A stretch of DNA of 33,952 bases, from positions 1-33,952 of the forward strand of contig CAZACQ010000011.1 in the NCBI GenBank assembly GCA_964483725.1, in the 5' to 3' direction. Positions within the stretch are counted from its first letter, which is position 1. The number at the start of each line of letters is the position of its first letter. This document shows, piece by piece, positions 18,513 to 28,141 of this stretch. The translations under genes and the position numbers were made by a program. This DNA comes from CAZACQ01 sp964483725. Lineage in GTDB: Bacteria; Patescibacteriota; Gracilibacteria; Absconditabacterales; Absconditicoccaceae. Under the pieces are notes generated by a model. That model searched no databases. It worked only from the letters and a program-made list of their open reading frames with translations, and was not told the origin of the DNA.

Positions 18513-20930
18513 ATGAAAGTATTAGATCTAAAAGAAATTAATGAAGACGATTTTGATTTTTCTAGAGAAGAAATAATTGAATGATTCAGTGTATTTAGAG
18601 AGATTAAGAATGGTAGTAAAATAAATATAAATACACTTGAGGAAAGGTTAAGAAAAATAACTTGATTTTTTTTGATTTTAGATAGAAAAATAAATATTTC
18701 TTTAGATGAAAATGATTTTGATTCTATAGTTAATTTATTTTATTCAATGAGAAAGTCTTGATATTTATCCTATATCTGACTTTCTTATATTTTAGAAAAA
18801 AGATTGTTTGAAAATTTTTGATATAATTTTAATTTAAATACAGTCGCTAAAATTATTCATGAAAATAAAAAGAATATTTTTGACGATATTTATGATAAAC
18901 TTGAAACTATTTGTGTTGATGATAAAAAAGAAATAATTGAAAAAAAAGAGTATTTAGAAAAGTATATAATTTATTTTATTGATAAATTATATGAATGACT
19001 TATTAGTAATGATAGTCAGACTTGATGTATATGCACAGAAAAAATTTTAGTATACTTATTAGATAATTGACTTACTGAACAACAAGTAATTAAATTTTTT
19101 ACTATAATAAGAAATACATTACAAAATCATATAAATAATATATTTAGTGATATTTTTGATATTAGTAGCAAAGAGGAATTCTTTAAAGTAATTGATTTGC
19201 AAAATAATATAAATTATTTTCTAGAAAAAAAACTTGAAGTTGTTTATGAGTTTTTTTCACAAGAAAGAGAGGATAAATTTGATCTTTTTGAAAAAAAGCG
19301 TGAAGAAAATGAGAATTTGCAAGAACAGTTAAGATTACGAATCAATGCAATTAATAATTCTGCAATTCTTCAAGAAATTGATAAAAGATGATTTGTCTTA
19401 TATGCTAACAATAAGTTGGTTGATATTAGTTGATACACTAAAGAAGAAATAAATTGACAACATACTTCTATGTTTTCATCTGGTTATCATACTAAAGATT
19501 TTTGGGTAAATATGTGGAAAACAATAGCTTCATGAAAAGTTTGGGAATGAAAAATTATAAATAAAAATAAAGATTGAAGTTTTTCATGGCTAATGACAAC
19601 TATAACACCTGTAGTTAATGAATCATGAAAAGTAGAGAAGTATATTGTTATTCGTTTTGATATTACCGAAACAGAACAGCTTAGAGAGGAGGTTGAAAAT
19701 AAAAATGCTCAATTAGAAACTAGCTTATATTTTGATAAGCTTACAGGTTTAGCTAATTATGAAAAATTTCAAAATGATATATTTAAATTTAATTCCAAAG
19801 ATATAGTTGTTGTTAAGATAAATTATTTTTCAAAAATTAACTGACTTTATTGATATAGTATTTGAGATACTATTATATTGAGTTTTTGTAAAAGTCTTCA
19901 ATCTATTATAGATAAATACAATTACAAACTTTATAGAACATGAGAAATGGAGTTTTCAATTATAACTTGTGATAATAATCCTATATCAAGAAATTTAATA
20001 TCTGAATTGTCTGATTGACAATTACATTTTGATGTCGAATCAAAAGAAGTTTGAATAAAATTACCACTAAGGATTAGTATTTGACATGCTTATACTGATA
20101 ATATAGAAAGCTTATATGATAAGTGACTTATTGCCTTATATGAATCTAAAGCACAATGAAAAGTAATTGAATATACTGATGAAATAGAAGATTTAGTAAA
20201 AAAGAAAACTTTAGAAAATATAAAATGGGTTAGTTTTTTAAAAGAAGCAATTAATGAAGATAGAATTTTGCCTGCTTTTCAATGAATATATGATAATGAA
20301 ACTTGAGAAATAAATAAGTATGAGGCATTGATGAGAATTAAACTTAATTGAGATACTTATTCACCTTGAATGTTTTTAGATCATGCAATTAATTCCTGAC
20401 AGATAGAAGAATTATCAAGTAAACTAATTTTTAAAACTATTAGTAAAATGGCTTGAAATGATTATTCATTTTCAATCAATTTGAGATCAGAAGATATTGC
20501 AAATCCTAAGACTTTTAAAGAAATAAAAAAATTATTATATACTTATGACATAGATCCGTCTAGATTGATTATTGAAATATTAGAAGAAGTTGTTTGAACT
20601 GAAGCTAATGTTGTTGAGAATTTAAGAAATTATACAAAACTTTGAATAAAAATAGCAATTGATGATTTTTGAGTTGGTTATTCAAATATTTCTAGATTTA
20701 TACAAATAAGTCCAGATTATGTTAAAATAGACTGAAGTCTAATTAACGGGATAAATTCAGATTCAAATAAGCAAGAAATAGTTGATTCAGTAATTGCTAT
20801 TGCAAGATTAAGATGAGCAAAATTAATAGCTGAATTTGTTGATAATAAAGATGATTGGGAGTATCTTAAGTCAAAATGAATAAATTATTCTCAATGATTT
20901 TTATTTTCTAAGCCAGAATTTGAAATATAA
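18513..20930 (+). CDS. PAS-GGDEF-EAL signalling protein with degenerate GGDEF and largely intact EAL
   Basis: 805 residues. About 1-275 is a helical region of unknown kind. PAS is at about 280-395 (ILQEIDKRGFVLYANNKLVD, ISGYTKEEINGQ). A GGDEF-like domain is at about 400-560 (FDKLTGLANYEKF). Its active-site loop reads RTGEMEF where GGDEF is expected, so cyclic-di-GMP synthesis is unlikely. EAL is at about 575-805: YEALMRI (around 603), SINLRSEDI, LIIEILEE, IDDFGVGYSN (around 717), DYVKIDGSLI, AEFVDN and YSQGFLFSKP. These keep the Glu, Asn, Glu, Asp-Asp, Lys, Glu and Gln of active EAL phosphodiesterases, with the second Glu of AEGVE changed to Asp. Likely role: PAS-controlled hydrolysis of cyclic-di-GMP. 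No membrane segment, so cytoplasmic. Confidence 0.92.
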
Positions 20931-20934
20931 TTTT

Positions 20935-20963
20935 TTGCATTTTTTAGTATTTATAGTTATAAT
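20935..20963 (+). promoter_or_regulatory. Possible promoter of the 21002 gene and the MshEN-repeat gene
   Basis: TTGCAT (20935-20940), 17-bp spacer, TATAAT (20958-20963); the next ATG is 38 bp downstream. Confidence 0.5.
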
Positions 20964-21001
20964 AAATTTATTAAATTTAAATTATAAATTATTTATATAA
21001 A

Positions 21002-21406
21002 ATGCAAAAACAAAAACAAAAATCTTATTTCATAAAATCTGATAAGAATAAACTATTTAATTCAAACCTTTCAGAAAAAGAATATTTATATTATCAAGCT
21101 ATATACAACAAGGAAAATAAAAGTTTAGAGGAATATTTAGATTATATTTTTTTAGAAAATATCATATTGTGATTTGATAGAGATTATAGTATTGAAATGT
21201 CCCAAATAATTTGAGAAAGTATAGAGCTAGGTTACATACAAGAAGATAAATTAGATAAATTTGTTGAGTATTATTCATATCTTTGTGATAGAGAAATAAA
21301 TGATACATTTAAAACATTAATGTTTTTTGAGGCTTTAATGGACTTTGAAAATATTGAACAATCACTAGAGTTTTCAAATAATCAAGATTTAGAATTTAGT
21401 TTATAA
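21002..21406 (+). CDS. Small acidic helical protein, function unknown
   Basis: 134 residues. The first 15 are Lys/Gln-rich (MQKQKQKSYFIKSDK); the rest is acidic and mostly helical, with segments LSEKEYLYYQAIYNKENKS and MSQIIGESIELGYIQEDKLD. The last resembles one unit of the helical repeat found in the next protein (IG-E-S-x-E-x-G-x-I-x-E-D-x-L). No membrane segment or signal peptide. It ends 6 bp before the MshEN-repeat gene, so the two are surely co-expressed and may have arisen from a shared repeat. No family recognised. Confidence 0.7.
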
Positions 21407-21412
21407 AATATT

Positions 21413-22081
21413 ATGTCAAGATATATTGAGTATGTTGATTGATTTGATGAATTCTTAAAACAACAAGAAAAAGAAAAAAATAAGAATACAAAAAAAATTT
21501 GAGAAATTTTAAAGGAAAATGATCTAGTAAATAATGAACAGTTAAAGGATTGACTTGAATATCAAGAAAAAATGAAAAAGCACTGAATTTATTTAACTTT
21601 AATTGATGCTTTAATAGGAAGATGATATTTGAAATCAAGATCAACAATATTTTCTGTGCTCCAAGACAATTCAATAGATCTCAGGTTTTGAGAATTATTA
21701 TTTAAAGACTGACTTATTAATGAAAATGAATTAAATAAAGCTATTTTAAAACAAAATCATGAAAGAATAAATTGAAGAAATGTTTCATTTTGAGAAATTT
21801 TGATTGAAAAATGATTTATTACTGAAGATGAATTAGTTAATTATTTACAAAATAAATGAATACAGCTAACAAATTCTGAAATAATTATTCATTATTGAAT
21901 ACTTACAAAATTTCACTTAGATTATCTAACTAAACATAGGCAAATTCCTGTTGATACAAATTTTTTAGAAGAATTGATAAAATGATGACTTATGACAGAA
22001 GAAGAACTAGAATTATTTAAAGAAAATATTATAAAAGAAAGATCAAATAATGATATGCGAAATTTGTATGATAAATATTAA
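21413..22081 (+). CDS. Stand-alone protein of tandem MshEN-like repeats (putative cyclic-di-GMP receptor)
   Basis: 222 residues built of repeated units of about 30 residues with the pattern [RK]-[FIL]-G-x-x-L-x-x-x-G-x(6)-L-x-x-x-L-x-x-Q. The units are at 28-51 (KIGEILKENDLVNNEQLKDG...), 59-84, 91-114 (RFGELLFKDGLINENELNKA..., ending ILKQ), 124-147 (SFGEILIEKGFITEDELVNY) and a partial one at 182-206. Two such units in a row form the MshEN domain, the N-terminal domain of GspE/PilB-type ATPases; in MshE it binds cyclic-di-GMP. Here no ATPase follows. Not all binding residues are kept (the last Gln of unit four is Lys), so binding is inferred. It lies just behind the EAL gene, which supports a receptor role. 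Confidence 0.7.
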
Positions 22082-22095
22082 AAATTAAATTAATA

Positions 22096-22115
22096 TAAAT
22101 TTCTATTATGATAAT
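22096..22115 (-). repeat. Left copy of a 20-bp perfect inverted repeat
   Basis: The minus strand here reads ATTATCATAATAGAAATTTA, identical to plus strand 25015-25034. It lies 14 bp after the stop of the MshEN-repeat gene. Together the copies bound a segment of 2.94 kb that holds three minus-strand genes between plus-strand neighbours. Confidence 0.65.
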
Positions 22116-22135
22116 GTATATTATAGTAATAGAAA
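22100..22135. terminator. Hairpin between convergent genes
   Basis: TTTCTATTA (22100-22108) pairs with TAATAGAAA (22127-22135), with an inner ATAAT/ATTAT stem. It lies between the stops of two convergent genes and overlaps the left inverted repeat. The flanks are A/T-rich but without a clean T-run on the plus side. Confidence 0.5.
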
Positions 22136-22145
22136 ATAAGGGTAT

Positions 22146-22988
22146 TTATTTTGAAAAGTTTAATTCTTTATTTTCAGTGTCTAAGCTTGCTTTCTTGAAT
22201 TTGTAGTTTTTGCTTCAATCATCGCTTATGTATGATACTTCTGTTGTTTTAATGTAAAATATTAATTTGTTGTCTTTGTATTCAAAGTTTCTGGCTCAAA
22301 TTTTGTAGTTATTTTTGTGTTTATCAAATTTTTCTATTTTATCTTTATTTAACAATAATTTTTCTAATATTTCTGTATTTGATATTAAAAATTCATTTTT
22401 TATTTCTTCTCATTCTTTAATAAAGTTTTTTATATTATAAATTTTAATTTTATCATTGTTTTCTCATTTTTTTGTATATAAAAATATTTTTGAATTATCT
22501 GAAATAAGCTTATATCTAAGTATATTTCACGGTATTGTTTTGTTTGCAATATATGTATATCATTTTTTTATATTTTTTATAAAAAATATATTTTTTTTCT
22601 CGCCTAAATATTCTATTGAAACTGAAAATATTAACTTTTCATTATCTAGCATTTCAAAATAATCAAACTCATTGAATCATCTTGATAGATACCTTTCAAT
22701 ATTTATGTTATTTAAATCTAAATTATCAATATCCTTATTAAGGTCTTCTATTTTATATTTAAATATTTTATCTCTAGAGTTGTTTCTTATTACTATTGAA
22801 TTGTTTTCTCAATATATTGCAAAAAAATTATCTTTATTACTTTCATTTGTATCTAATTCTTCTTTATAATTTAACTCACTTAAATTGTTTTCTTTTTTTT
22901 CTTCTTCTTTCCCTGAATCTCAAGAAAGGCATCATGATAGGATTAAAGTTGATAAAATTAATATTAAAAAAACTTTTTTTGTGGTCAT
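22146..22988 (-). CDS. Predicted lipoprotein, function unknown
   Basis: 280 residues. The N-terminus MTTKKVFLILILSTLIL is followed by the lipobox L-S-G-C (17-20), so Cys20 should be lipidated and the protein held on the outer face of the membrane. The lipobox Gly19 is a TGA codon. An acidic Lys/Glu linker follows (SGKEEEKKENN), then a soluble, strand-rich part with units such as FFAIYGENNSIVIRNN, KNIFFIKNIKKGYTYIANKT and KLIFYIKTTEVSYIS. This is reminiscent of WD40/TolB-like beta-propeller strands but without clear motifs. It starts 6 bp after the yaaA stop, so both form an operon, an odd pairing for a stress protein. Confidence 0.85.
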
Positions 22989-22994
22989 TATTGC

Positions 22995-23681
22995 TTATTT
23001 ATAATATAAATTTTTTTCATATTTATTGTTTGATATTTTTATGATATCTTCTAAATCTATTCATCATTTTTCACATATATTATTTATGTATTCTCATTTA
23101 ACTTTTTTAACTCAATGACTTAATTTTTTGTATTCTCAATTTTTTTGTGTAAAAAAATTTACATTTATAATTTTAGCTTTAAGTTTTTTAAAATCAATCA
23201 TTTTTGTATATGAGATTGGCAAAAAATTTATTAAAAAATCTGTATTCAGACTGTTTAATTTTTCTGTAATCTTATTTTTCCAAAAATTTGCTAATCATTT
23301 TGCTTCTATAGGTAGTTTATAGTTTCAAATTTTATCAAGTGGCATAAGTATTCAATACATTCAAGAAAAAATAAGAAAATTGTCTTCAAAATACTTTTTT
23401 CATAATTTTGACATTTCATTGTATGAAATACTGTTGTACATTACTCATGAATAACGATTTATAGCATATTCAGTTTCTAATTTGTTTTCAAATAATTTTT
23501 TATTTAAATTATATGCATTTAGAAAATTTTCTCATTTACATTTTAAATCTTTTTCATTTGTATTATTAATAATTTCTTTTGGTTTTTCAAAGTGAAAAGT
23601 CAGACTTTCTCATATGAAAGAAGAACTAGAATTTTTTCATTCAGATGGTGGGATTAAAAATTTAATTTTATTGTGCTTCAT
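22995..23681 (-). CDS. yaaA: YaaA family protein (DUF328, peroxide stress)
   Basis: 228 residues. Family signatures are FLIPPSEGKN at the start, YAINRYSGVMYNSISYNEM, FLIFSGMYGILMPLDKIGNY, KLPIEAKGLANFWKNKI and, near the end, KLSHGVKKVKGEYI. E. coli YaaA limits free iron and DNA damage under hydrogen peroxide and has a DNA-binding helix-hairpin-helix-like fold. Length is slightly below the usual 250. It is the first gene of a two-gene unit with the lipoprotein gene and has a promoter at 23711-23738. It lies in the segment bounded by the 20-bp inverted repeats. Confidence 0.88.
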
Positions 23682-23710
23682 TTTGTTTTATATATAATAA
23701 ATTATCAAAA

Positions 23711-23738
23711 ATAATAAGTATTTAATAAGTTTTTTCAA
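23711..23738 (-). promoter_or_regulatory. Promoter of yaaA-lipoprotein unit
   Basis: On the minus strand TTGAAA (23733-23738), 16-bp spacer, TATTAT (23711-23716); the ATG is 29 bp downstream. Confidence 0.65.
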
Positions 23739-23746
23739 GCTAATAT

Positions 23747-23771
23747 AAAAATGAGGCGATGCCTCATTTTT
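23747..23771 (-). terminator. Terminator of the acidic repeat protein gene
   Basis: An 11-bp perfect stem AAAAATGAGGC / GCCTCATTTTT with loop GAT lies 26 bp downstream of that gene's stop and upstream of the yaaA promoter, so the two units are separate transcripts. Confidence 0.85.
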
Positions 23772-23796
23772 ATATTATTATATAATTAATGAAATA

Positions 23797-24897
23797 TTAT
23801 TCTAATAAATCTTCTAGTATTCAATCCAAAGATTCTCAGGATTCTTCTTTATCTGTTCATTCTAATTCATTAATTCTTTCTTCAAAACTATTTTTAATTG
23901 TTAACATTGTGATATTTACAAAATCTTGTTTTTCTTTAGATAAGTTCATATTATCTAGTTTATATACTATGTCATTTAGTATTTCTATTCTTTCATTAAG
24001 AATGTTTGCTTCATTTATATTTTCTACATAATAGTTTACTGTTGATTCTATTTCGTTGTATTCATTTATATAATTATTTGATAGATCAAAATATAATTCA
24101 TCAACTTTTTCTTTTCTTTCCTCTAAATTCATTGAAGTTAGTTCTCATAGATTGTCAACTGATCTTTCTGCAACATCTACAACTTCTTCAAATCATGTTT
24201 CATTTTCATGCTCTTCATAGTGACTACTATAACCTTCTTTTGTATAATCTTCATTATAATCTTCTAATTCAAAACCTTCAAGTAGAACTTCTCAATTCCA
24301 CCATCATAAGTCCACTACTCATTTATAATCATTGTATCAATCACTGAAACTGATTTTTGCATCATTTCAAGCAATCCATTCAATATCAGTAACTTCAAAA
24401 TTTTCTGTTTCAAAATAGTCTCATACAATATAATTTATATTTTCATATATATATGAATTATATATTTCTGTAAAGTTAAGTTCTGCAATGTATTCTTCAG
24501 TATATATATTTTCAGGATCATCATCATAATCATCATCAGTCATATCAAGGTCCTCTACTTCATCATCATAATCTTCTTCATAAACNNNNNNNNNNNNNNN
24601 NNNNNNNNNNNNNNNNNNNNNNNNNNNNNNNNNNNNNNNNNNNNNNNNNNNNNNNNNNNNNNNNNNNNNNNNNNNNNNNNNNNNNTCATCATAATCTTCT
24701 TCATAAACATCATCAGTCATATCAAGGTCCTCTACTTCATCATCATCATCATCTAAGTCTTCAAATCCAGTTTCTCAGGATTCTTCAAATATATCTTCTT
24801 CAAATTCATCAAAGTCATCTTCCATATTTGCTGAAACCGTTGATAAGCTAAATATTATTGCAATTATTGATATAACAGATAAATTTCTTTTTAACAT
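23797..24897 (-). CDS. Secreted acidic protein with tandem 18-residue repeats (array broken by assembly gap)
   Basis: 366 residues if the 100-N gap is taken at face value. The signal peptide MLKRNLSVISIIAIIFSLST is followed by VSA and a likely cut before Asn24. A very acidic region follows, with the unit VYEEDYDDEVEDLDMTDD (54 bp) seen complete on both sides of the gap. After the array comes a soluble region with Trp/Tyr (IEWIAGNDAKISFSDGYNDY, DLGWWNGEVLLEGFELEDY), then a C-terminal helical part with NEYNEIESTVNYYVENINEA and KQDFVNITMLTIKNSFEERI. Frame agrees on both sides. The acidic repeats could bind calcium or act as a spacer; neither is shown. A monocistronic unit in the inverted-repeat segment. 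Confidence 0.8.
24530..24760 (-). repeat. 54-bp tandem repeat array interrupted by unresolved sequence
   Basis: The same 54-bp unit, coding VYEEDYDDEVEDLDMTDD, is present to the left and right of the N-run, in the same frame. The copy number in the genome cannot be read because the array is not assembled. Confidence 0.85.
24586..24685. other. Assembly gap (100 N)
   Basis: Exactly 100 N, a size normally used as a placeholder of unknown length. Both edges lie in the same repeat unit, so the gap was probably caused by the repeat. Confidence 0.95.
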
Positions 24898-24991
24898 TTG
24901 TAGTTTTATTTATAATATAAAATCTCAAATTATTGAGTATAAGAATATTAACTAGTATAAGTTAAATGAAAGTTAAATTAATAATATTTAC

Positions 24992-25019
24992 TTGAATTTT
25001 TTAAATCAAACTTTATTAT
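24992..25019 (+). promoter_or_regulatory. Promoter of the tyrosine recombinase gene
   Basis: TTGAAT (24992-24997), 16-bp spacer, TATTAT (25014-25019); the ATG at 25053 is 33 bp downstream. The -10 box overlaps the first five bases of the right inverted repeat (25015-25034). Confidence 0.6.
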
Positions 25020-25034
25020 CATAATAGAAATTTA
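25015..25034 (+). repeat. Right copy of the 20-bp inverted repeat, at the recombinase promoter
   Basis: ATTATCATAATAGAAATTTA, the exact reverse complement of 22096-22115. Its first part, with one base upstream, forms a palindrome TATTAT-C-ATAATA (25014-25026), a possible recombinase-binding symmetry. Confidence 0.65.
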
Positions 25035-25052
25035 ATATATATCTATAAATAA

Positions 25053-26252
25053 ATGGAAAAATCAGGTATTAATACACTTTATGATGATAAATGAAATATT
25101 AGGTCTAATCATCCAGCTTGAAAATTAATAAACATGAATATAGTTGAAATAATTGAAAAGTTTTTAAGTACTAAAAAATCAATTAAAACAAAAGAAAGTT
25201 ATTTTACAGATTTAAAAAAATTTTTTGAATTATATGAAATTTACGATTGTAATAAATTGATAGAACTATATTGGAATTATGGATTATCTGATATTATTTC
25301 AGAATATATTAACTCAGTTAAGAAATTAGATCCACAAGATCCTAATAGAATAACTAATCCTAGGACTGTAAACAGAAAAGCATATGCTTTGTCCTCATTT
25401 TTTAAATTTCTACAAAAAAGGTATAAATTTAATTACAATCCTGTTATGTTTGATGCTATTAATACACCAAAGTATTCAAGTACAAATAGTGTAAGTAATG
25501 ATGAGCTTGAATGAATTCTAAAATTTATGAAAAATAAGTATAAAAAGTCTTCAAGCAAAAGTACTTTAAGAAATTTAAGAAACTATTTAATTTTTTGTTT
25601 TTTATCTTTTTCTTTAAGAAGGAATGAAATAAGTAAATTAAGATGGCAAGATATAAACCATTCTGAAAAATATATTCAAGTACTCCAAAAATGAAATAGC
25701 TATAAACTTATTCCTTTACCTGAGACAATTTATAAATTATTGATTGAATTCAAGGCATTAAAATGAAGTTACTGATATACCTGAGATTATATATTTACTC
25801 CATTTTCTAATAATAAAACAAAAAATACAAACAAACCAATTAGTACTGATTATTTATATAGTCTTGTTATTAAATCTTGGAATGAATATCAAATAAATGA
25901 AGAAATGCAAGAGATATACAAACAATTAAATAAACTAAGTAATAGAAAAAAATATCTTAAAAAGAAAAAGCATGGATCTACAAATCTAGAAAATATAAAT
26001 AAAGAAATTAAAGAAATAGATGATAAAATAAATAATTTAAAAATTATGAAAAAAGAATTAAATAAAAATAATAAACAAATATCTTGTCACAGTTTTAGAA
26101 AAACATTTGTAGAACAAGCCATATTAAGATGAGATGATATTATACAAATTCAAAATGCAACATGACACTCAAATTCTAATATGATAAGTTATTATCAAAC
26201 AATAAATAAGACTAAGCATAACTCAATAAATGAAATAGAAGATTTATACTAA
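25053..26252 (+). CDS. Tyrosine recombinase (XerC/D or phage-integrase family)
   Basis: 399 residues. The N-terminal SAM-like core-binding domain (about 28-150) starts MNIVEIIEKFLSTKKSIKTK and contains NPRTVNRKAYALSSFFKFL. The catalytic domain has R189 in SLRRNEISKLRW, the beta-hairpin Lys (VLQKGNSYKLIPLP), HSFR (H346, R349), GHSN (H372) and nucleophile Y381 in SYYQTI. All six active residues are thus present. About 60 Lys/Glu-rich residues (300-340) form a coiled-coil insertion just before the HxxR motif. The start at 25053 follows the promoter; an in-frame ATG at 25134 is where the core-binding domain begins and is the alternative. It lies directly beside the right inverted repeat, so it may recombine these sites. 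No phage genes are near. Confidence 0.93.
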
Positions 26253-26278
26253 AAAAAGACCTTATGGTCTTTTTTTAG
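26249..26278. terminator. Bidirectional terminator between recombinase gene and typA
   Basis: Stem CTAAAAAAAGACC / GGTCTTTTTTTAG with loop TTAT; T-runs on both strands. It begins at the stop of the recombinase gene and ends at the stop of convergent typA. Confidence 0.88.
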
Positions 26279-28066
26279 TTATTTATCAAATCTTTTTCTA
26301 TCTGATTCCTTAAGATATTTTTTTCTAAGCCTTATTGATCAAGGAGTTACTTCTACAAATTCTCAAGGTCATATGTATGACATTGCATCTTCTAAACTTA
26401 ACTCATTAATTGGAGTAAGTGTCATTGCTTCATCACTTCAAGAAGATCTTACATTTGTCAATTGTTTGTTTTTTGTTAGATTTACTACTAAGTCTCAAGG
26501 TCTACTACTCTCTCAAACAATCATTCCTTCGTAAATTTTAGTTCAGGGTTTTACAAATATTGTTCATCTTTCTTGTAGTTTCCATATACTAAATTTCATA
26601 GCTTCTCAGGTTTCACTACTTATTAATGATCAGTTATTTCTTTTTGGGATTTCTCATTTATATTCTCAATAATGAGAAAAGCTGCTATACATAATTCACT
26701 CTCATTTTGTAAGCAAAACGAACTCTGCTCTAAATCATAAAAGTCATCTAGTAGGTATTTCAAATTGAATATTTGTTATTCAATTTTCAGATACCATATC
26801 TATCATTTGTCATTTTCTATGTGCTACTCTTTCAATTATAGTTCCTGAAAGATCATCTTCTACTGATGTAACCAAAAGCTCTATTGGCTCTTGTTTTTTT
26901 CAGTTTTCTTCTTTAAAAATAACTTGAGGTGAACCAACTTGAAGTTCATATCACTCTCTTCTCATATCTTCTACTAATACTCATAGATGTAGTTCTCATC
27001 TACCAGATACAACAAACTTACTTTTATCAGAAAAATCAACTTCTAATCAAACATTTGTTTCTAGTTCTTTTTCTAATCTTTCTCAAATTTGTCTACTTGT
27101 AACATATTTACCTTCTCTTCATGCAAATGGTGAATCATTAACCCAAAATTCCATAGTAAGTGTTGGCGGTTCTACTTTAATCTCAGGGAATGCTTCAAAG
27201 TCTCAAACTCATACTGTTTCTCAAACAAAAATGTCAGGTATTCATGCTATTGTAACTATATCACCACATTTTCACTCATCTATTTCAACTTTTGCTAATC
27301 ATAAACTATTTTGAACTCTAGATATTTTTCAAGTTCTAACATCTCAATTACTATTTTTTATACTAACTTGTTGTCATTTTTTTACACTTCATTCATAAAT
27401 TCTTCATATTCATAGTCTTCAAACATGATTATCATAACCTAAATTTGTAATTTGCATTCTCAATGCTTTGTCAGAGTCATCTTTTGCAGTAGGAACTAAT
27501 TCAAGTATCGCTTCAAAAAGTGGAGTTATGTCTTTTGAATCATCTTCTAAGTTTCTCTTACCAATTCATTCTTTAGCGATTGCATATAAGACTGGAAAAT
27601 CTAGCTGTTCATCACTTGCTCATAATTCTGCAAACAAATCAAACAGTTTGTCTTCTACCCATTCTGGTCTAGCAGTTGGTTTATCAATTTTATTTAGTAC
27701 AACTATTGGTTTAAGTCATATCTCTAAAGATTTCTTAAGTACAAACTTAGTTTGTGGCATAGGTCATTCATAAGCATCTACTACAAGCAAAACAGAATCT
27801 ACCATTCTCAATACTCTTTCAACTTCACTACCAAAGTCAGCATGTCATGGTGTATCAATTATATTAATAATATTTCAATTATAATTTACTGAAGTATTTT
27901 TAGCATAAATTGTAATTCATCTTTCTTTTTCTTGATCATCTGAATCCATAACACATGTATCTTCCATTTGTTTAAGTGTTCATGATTGTTTTAAGAAAGC
28001 ATCTACTAATGTAGTTTTCCCATGATCTACATGGGCTATTATTGCAATATTTCTAATATTCTCCAT
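26279..28066 (-). CDS. typA: TypA/BipA ribosome-associated GTPase
   Basis: 595 residues, the usual length. TypA is an EF-G-like GTPase that helps 50S assembly and stress adaptation. G1 AHVDHGKTT (11-19), a switch region with MDSDDQEKERGITI, G3 DTPGHADFGSEVERVLRMVD (from 71, Gly as TGA) and G4 NKIDKPTARP (from 125). Then the typical RIYEGSVKKWQQVSI domain, PPTLTMEFWVNDSPFAGREG and the BipA-specific RGELHLGVLVEDMRREGYEL. It has its own promoter (28142-28169) and a leader of about 75 bases carrying a hairpin with T-run, so it could be controlled by attenuation. Convergent with the recombinase gene. Confidence 0.97.
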
Positions 28067-28087
28067 AATTTAAAATTTATTTTAAAA

Positions 28088-28130
28088 TAAAAAAACCAAA
28101 ATGGTAAGAAATTGGTTTTATTTTCAAACC
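28088..28130 (-). promoter_or_regulatory. Attenuator-like leader of typA
   Basis: In the minus-strand leader AAAACCAA (28112-28119) and TTGGTTTT (28092-28099) form a stem directly followed by a T-run, between the promoter and the typA ATG. The first arm can instead pair with an earlier GGTTT (28126-28130), giving two exclusive folds. The terminator could equally be constitutive. Confidence 0.45.
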
Positions 28131-28141
28131 ACCTTGCTTTC

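Noticed and set aside
19932..19960. Active diguanylate cyclase
   Set aside because: The signature loop reads RTGEMEF instead of GGDEF, so the catalytic residues are not intact.
22456..24347. Several plus-strand open frames rich in Phe, Leu and Ser
   Set aside because: They are antisense shadows of the lipoprotein, yaaA and acidic repeat protein genes; AT-rich antisense frames imitate membrane proteins.
24530..24760. Possible CRISPR array because of short repeats
   Set aside because: The repeats are directly adjacent, in frame and coding, without spacers, and there are no cas genes.
25053..26252. att sites of an integrated element around the recombinase
   Set aside because: I found no direct repeats or tRNA gene at its borders; the only repeat pair is inverted, which suits inversion rather than integration.
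27468..27773. Plus-strand open frame of 101 residues, Ser-rich
   Set aside because: Antisense to typA, whose motifs are beyond doubt.
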